Positions 57,795-60,069 of a stretch of 60,069 nucleotides of DNA are shown here, piece after piece (position 1 is the first letter of the stretch; every line of letters begins with the position of its first letter). Source of the stretch: Gnetum montanum (taxonomy: Eukaryota > Streptophyta > Gnetopsida > Gnetales > Gnetaceae). The translations under genes were made by a program, and so were the position numbers. The stretch is taken from assembly GCA_015680685.1 (NCBI GenBank), contig MNCI01019113.1, positions 95,705 to 155,773 on the forward strand, given 5' to 3'. The notes under the pieces are model-generated. The model did no database searches and was not told where the DNA came from. It worked only from the letters and a program-made list of their open reading frames with translations.

Positions 57795-60069
57795 ATGTCT
57801 TCTTCTTCTTCTCATAAGAGCAATTCACCACCTAGGGATCATACAAGAAACAATCGGTAGTCTAAAACACATAACCAATATCCGCCAGTTCCTAAACAAT
57901 ACCAGGTGGTATATACTCATCCTGATGAGTATCTACCCGATTTTAGTTTTATCCTCCATCAGGATGAACAACTGCGTTGGAGAGATTTGCAAGATAAAAT
58001 AGTGTTACCTCCAGATCAGGCAGTCCCTACCATGCTTATTCGTCCTCTTGCACAGATAGGCATGACACAGTTCTATCCTAAATACGTTGTAGGTGATTTT
58101 AACACAAGGGATTATCATCCCACAGAAGCACAACGTTTAAGGGACTTGAGGCAGGAGAGCCACCATACATTGTTGAAGGGCAAAGGGGTCCCGCACGTCC
58201 TAAGCGAAATTGGAGATGGTGAACCACTTATAACGGGTTCTCCATCAAATTATGTTCCCCCTCCTAATGATAGTGAGGAGGTGGGGTATTAGAACCTACG
58301 CTTCATGATACAAAAGCTTGGTTCTGATCCCCGTGAATGCCAACTGTTCACTGAGGGAACGAAAATACATGACAAGGATAGGCATTCTGATCGTCATCAT
58401 GATCGGGGCCATAGCCACCGAAGAGATGGTAAGAAACATCGTCATGGCGATGGTTCTCCTTCTTCTTCCCCTTCATCACATCATTCACCCTCTCCTTCCA
58501 CATCTAGGCATAGTCATAAAGAGCATAACGGTGAGGATAAGGGTAAGCAAAATGAGAGACCTAGACGAGAGAGTCGAGAGAGAGGACGAGGGCAGTCTAG
58601 AGAGTCTAGGCATGAAAGAAGGAAAAGTAGGGAACAATGTAGGCATCATAGATGTCATAAAAGAGATGATCATGATGAACCCCTACTTGCCACCCAGAGT
58701 ATGCTAGATATCATGGAGGCAGTGAGAATACCCACAAGGCATCAAAAAGATAGTCAGATCAAAAGACTTGACATGAACAACATCCCACGCTTCGAAGGGG
58801 GATACAACGCTGATCCGCAAAATCACTTACAGGCATTCCATGATGCTTGTGCCTTGCAAAATATTGAAAACAAGTGGCAGAAATTAAAGTTATTTCCTAG
58901 GACACTCGTAAAGGAAGTAGAGAGTTGGTACCGATCCTTAGAGCCAGAAACCATTAGGAGATGAAGTACGATGTTAGAACTCTTCAATGAAAAATACCAA
59001 ACATACTCCAAAGTGTCTAACTTGCATAAGCAGATCCAAGGATGGAAGCAAGGTACTCATGAAGCCTTGGATGCTACCATGGGCCGCTACTACGCATTGT
59101 TACATCGTTGCCCGGGCCATGGTTACGCACAACGGGATCAACTACGGCACCTTGTAGATGGGCTAAGGTATAAAGCTAGGAGAACCCTTGGGACTTATGC
59201 CCAAGGGAGATTATCTGAACTTAGATCCCATGAAGTTCATCGATTGTTGGAGCAAGTAGCTAAAGAAGAAGGGGGCTACAGAAAAGAGAAAGCGCAGAAG
59301 AATATAACTGTGATCCTTCCCTTCAGAAGAGGGGAGTGAGATTTTGCGATGAAGAGGATGAGTCACCACTCGAAGAGCTGGTGAAAAGAAAAACCTTGCC
59401 GCTTCAGAAGTTAACAACGGAAGTGACGGCTAAGGTAGATCAGATACAGGACTCCTTGGATAGTAGATTTGAACTTGTCCTAAAAATCGTAGAGGAGTCT
59501 AAGGAGGAACAAAGTAGTGATAATGGTAAGAAAAAGCGGAGAGATTCAGGCCATGCACGTGACAAGGGTAAGGAAAAAATGAGTATCTCCGATGAGGTTG
59601 TGGATTCAGATATAGACAATGACGGTGGATGTGAGATCTGCCAATATGACCATCCTAAGGGATGTTGTCTAATCATCTCACATATACAAGAGTCTAGGGT
59701 GTATGCACTCAACCCGAGACCTAACAGACGGTAGGCACCCCGAAGGTTACCTTATCCCCAAGGTAACCCAAGGCAGTTCCACCAACTGTTAATGTACTAT
59801 CCAAGTGGAACTCCACCACAACCTATCGGGAAACATCAACAGTGGCAACACCCATAGTCATGGGGGATGCCACCACCAAGGCAACAATACCCTTATCGGA
59901 AACCCGATCCCTATGGCTATTATGTGTAGCAGCCAGTTTCTCCAAGTGACTCTATGGGTCACACAACCCCACAACGTCACTACCAAGTTCGAGAGTATTT
60001 TAGAATGACTCCTTCTCCTCCGGGAGACACTCCACATCCATACCATCCTCCAAATCCATCCGCCACTCT
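57795..60069 (+). pseudogene. Gag of the plus-strand Athila-like element, partial
   Basis: ATG at 57795 (MSSSSSHKSNSPPRD). One frame to 59337 with stops near 57858, 58290 and 58962, then a frameshift near 59330. In order: VYTHPDEYLPDFSFILHQD (57915), a basic Arg/His/Ser/Glu stretch (58370-58670), LLATQSMLDIMEAVRIPTRH (58685), capsid LDMNNIPRFEGGYN, LFPRTLVKEVESWYRSLEP, MLELFNEKYQTY and LLHRCPGHGYAQRDQL, a helical Glu/Lys region (59360-59560) and a C-x2-C-x3-H-x4-C knuckle CEICQYDHPKGCC (59632). The Pro/Gln-rich end runs into the window edge (59740-60069) with further stops. Encodes the virus-like particle protein; not functional as read. Confidence 0.9.

Larger units (their letters stand above)
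56891..60069 (+). mobile_element. Athila-like Ty3/gypsy retrotransposon, plus strand, 5' part
   Basis: LTR 56891-57650, tRNA-Asp-type primer site 57652-57669, leader, then gag from 57795 to the window edge. Gag is closely related to that of the element at 15735-45543, and the LTR matches 1-437. Inserted in a LINE. Pol is outside the window. Confidence 0.9.

Overview
This is a piece of nuclear DNA from a large-genome land plant, most likely a seed plant and possibly a gymnosperm. The support is a 6.4 kb intron in a plant cupin gene, a predicted thylakoid protein, a plant-type tRNA-Asp gene and about 50 kb of decayed, nested LTR retrotransposons. The exact taxon cannot be read from the window. 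There is no prokaryotic gene organisation, CRISPR array or rRNA.

Layout. (1) 1-437: end of a minus-strand Ty3/gypsy LTR that cuts into a Ty1/copia pol. (2) 438-3352: remainder of that copia element (A) with its 3' LTR. (3) 4207-9233 and 9234-13616: two copies of the same copia family (B plus strand, C minus strand) joined tail to tail. (4) 13617-15734: AT-rich DNA without genes. (5) 15735-45543: a minus-strand Ty3/gypsy element of Athila-like type with TSD ttcat and a tRNA-Asp-type primer site. Its reverse transcriptase is split by a second minus-strand element. (6) 24233-41123: that second element, 16.9 kb, TSD cttac, LTRs about 96% identical. It is a Tat-lineage element recognised by an extra archaeal-type RNase H. 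(7) 45549-55947: the only low-copy gene island. It holds a two-exon cupin gene (minus), a tRNA-Asp(GUC) gene (minus) and a predicted thylakoid-targeted protein gene (plus). (8) 55948-56890: 3' part of a LINE (minus), cut by (9) a plus-strand Athila-like element, 56891 to the window end, with LTR, primer site and gag.

Most notable: between protease and reverse transcriptase of the Tat element, on the strand opposite to its genomic RNA, lies an eight-exon gene model (30914-35061). All seven introns have GT-AG ends and keep one reading phase, and the exons sum to 3351 nt, a multiple of three. The N-terminal part resembles a plant FCP1/NIF-type HAD phosphatase. The middle may resemble a plant transposon-type domain. 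The end is a coiled coil followed by an acidic tail. Nine in-frame stops make this copy a pseudogene. Because it is antisense, its introns would not be spliced from the sense genomic RNA, so an intron-containing passenger gene could be carried through retrotransposition.

Relative ages from nesting and LTR divergence: copia A is older than the gypsy insertion at 437, the LINE is older than the gypsy element at 56891, and the Athila-like host is clearly older (its LTRs differ at roughly 15% of sites in the stretch compared) than the Tat insertion (about 4%). Assembly problems are visible: a 937-N gap removes the Tat RT core, a 207-bp inverted copy sits between two single Ns, and a 50-bp duplication flanks another N.
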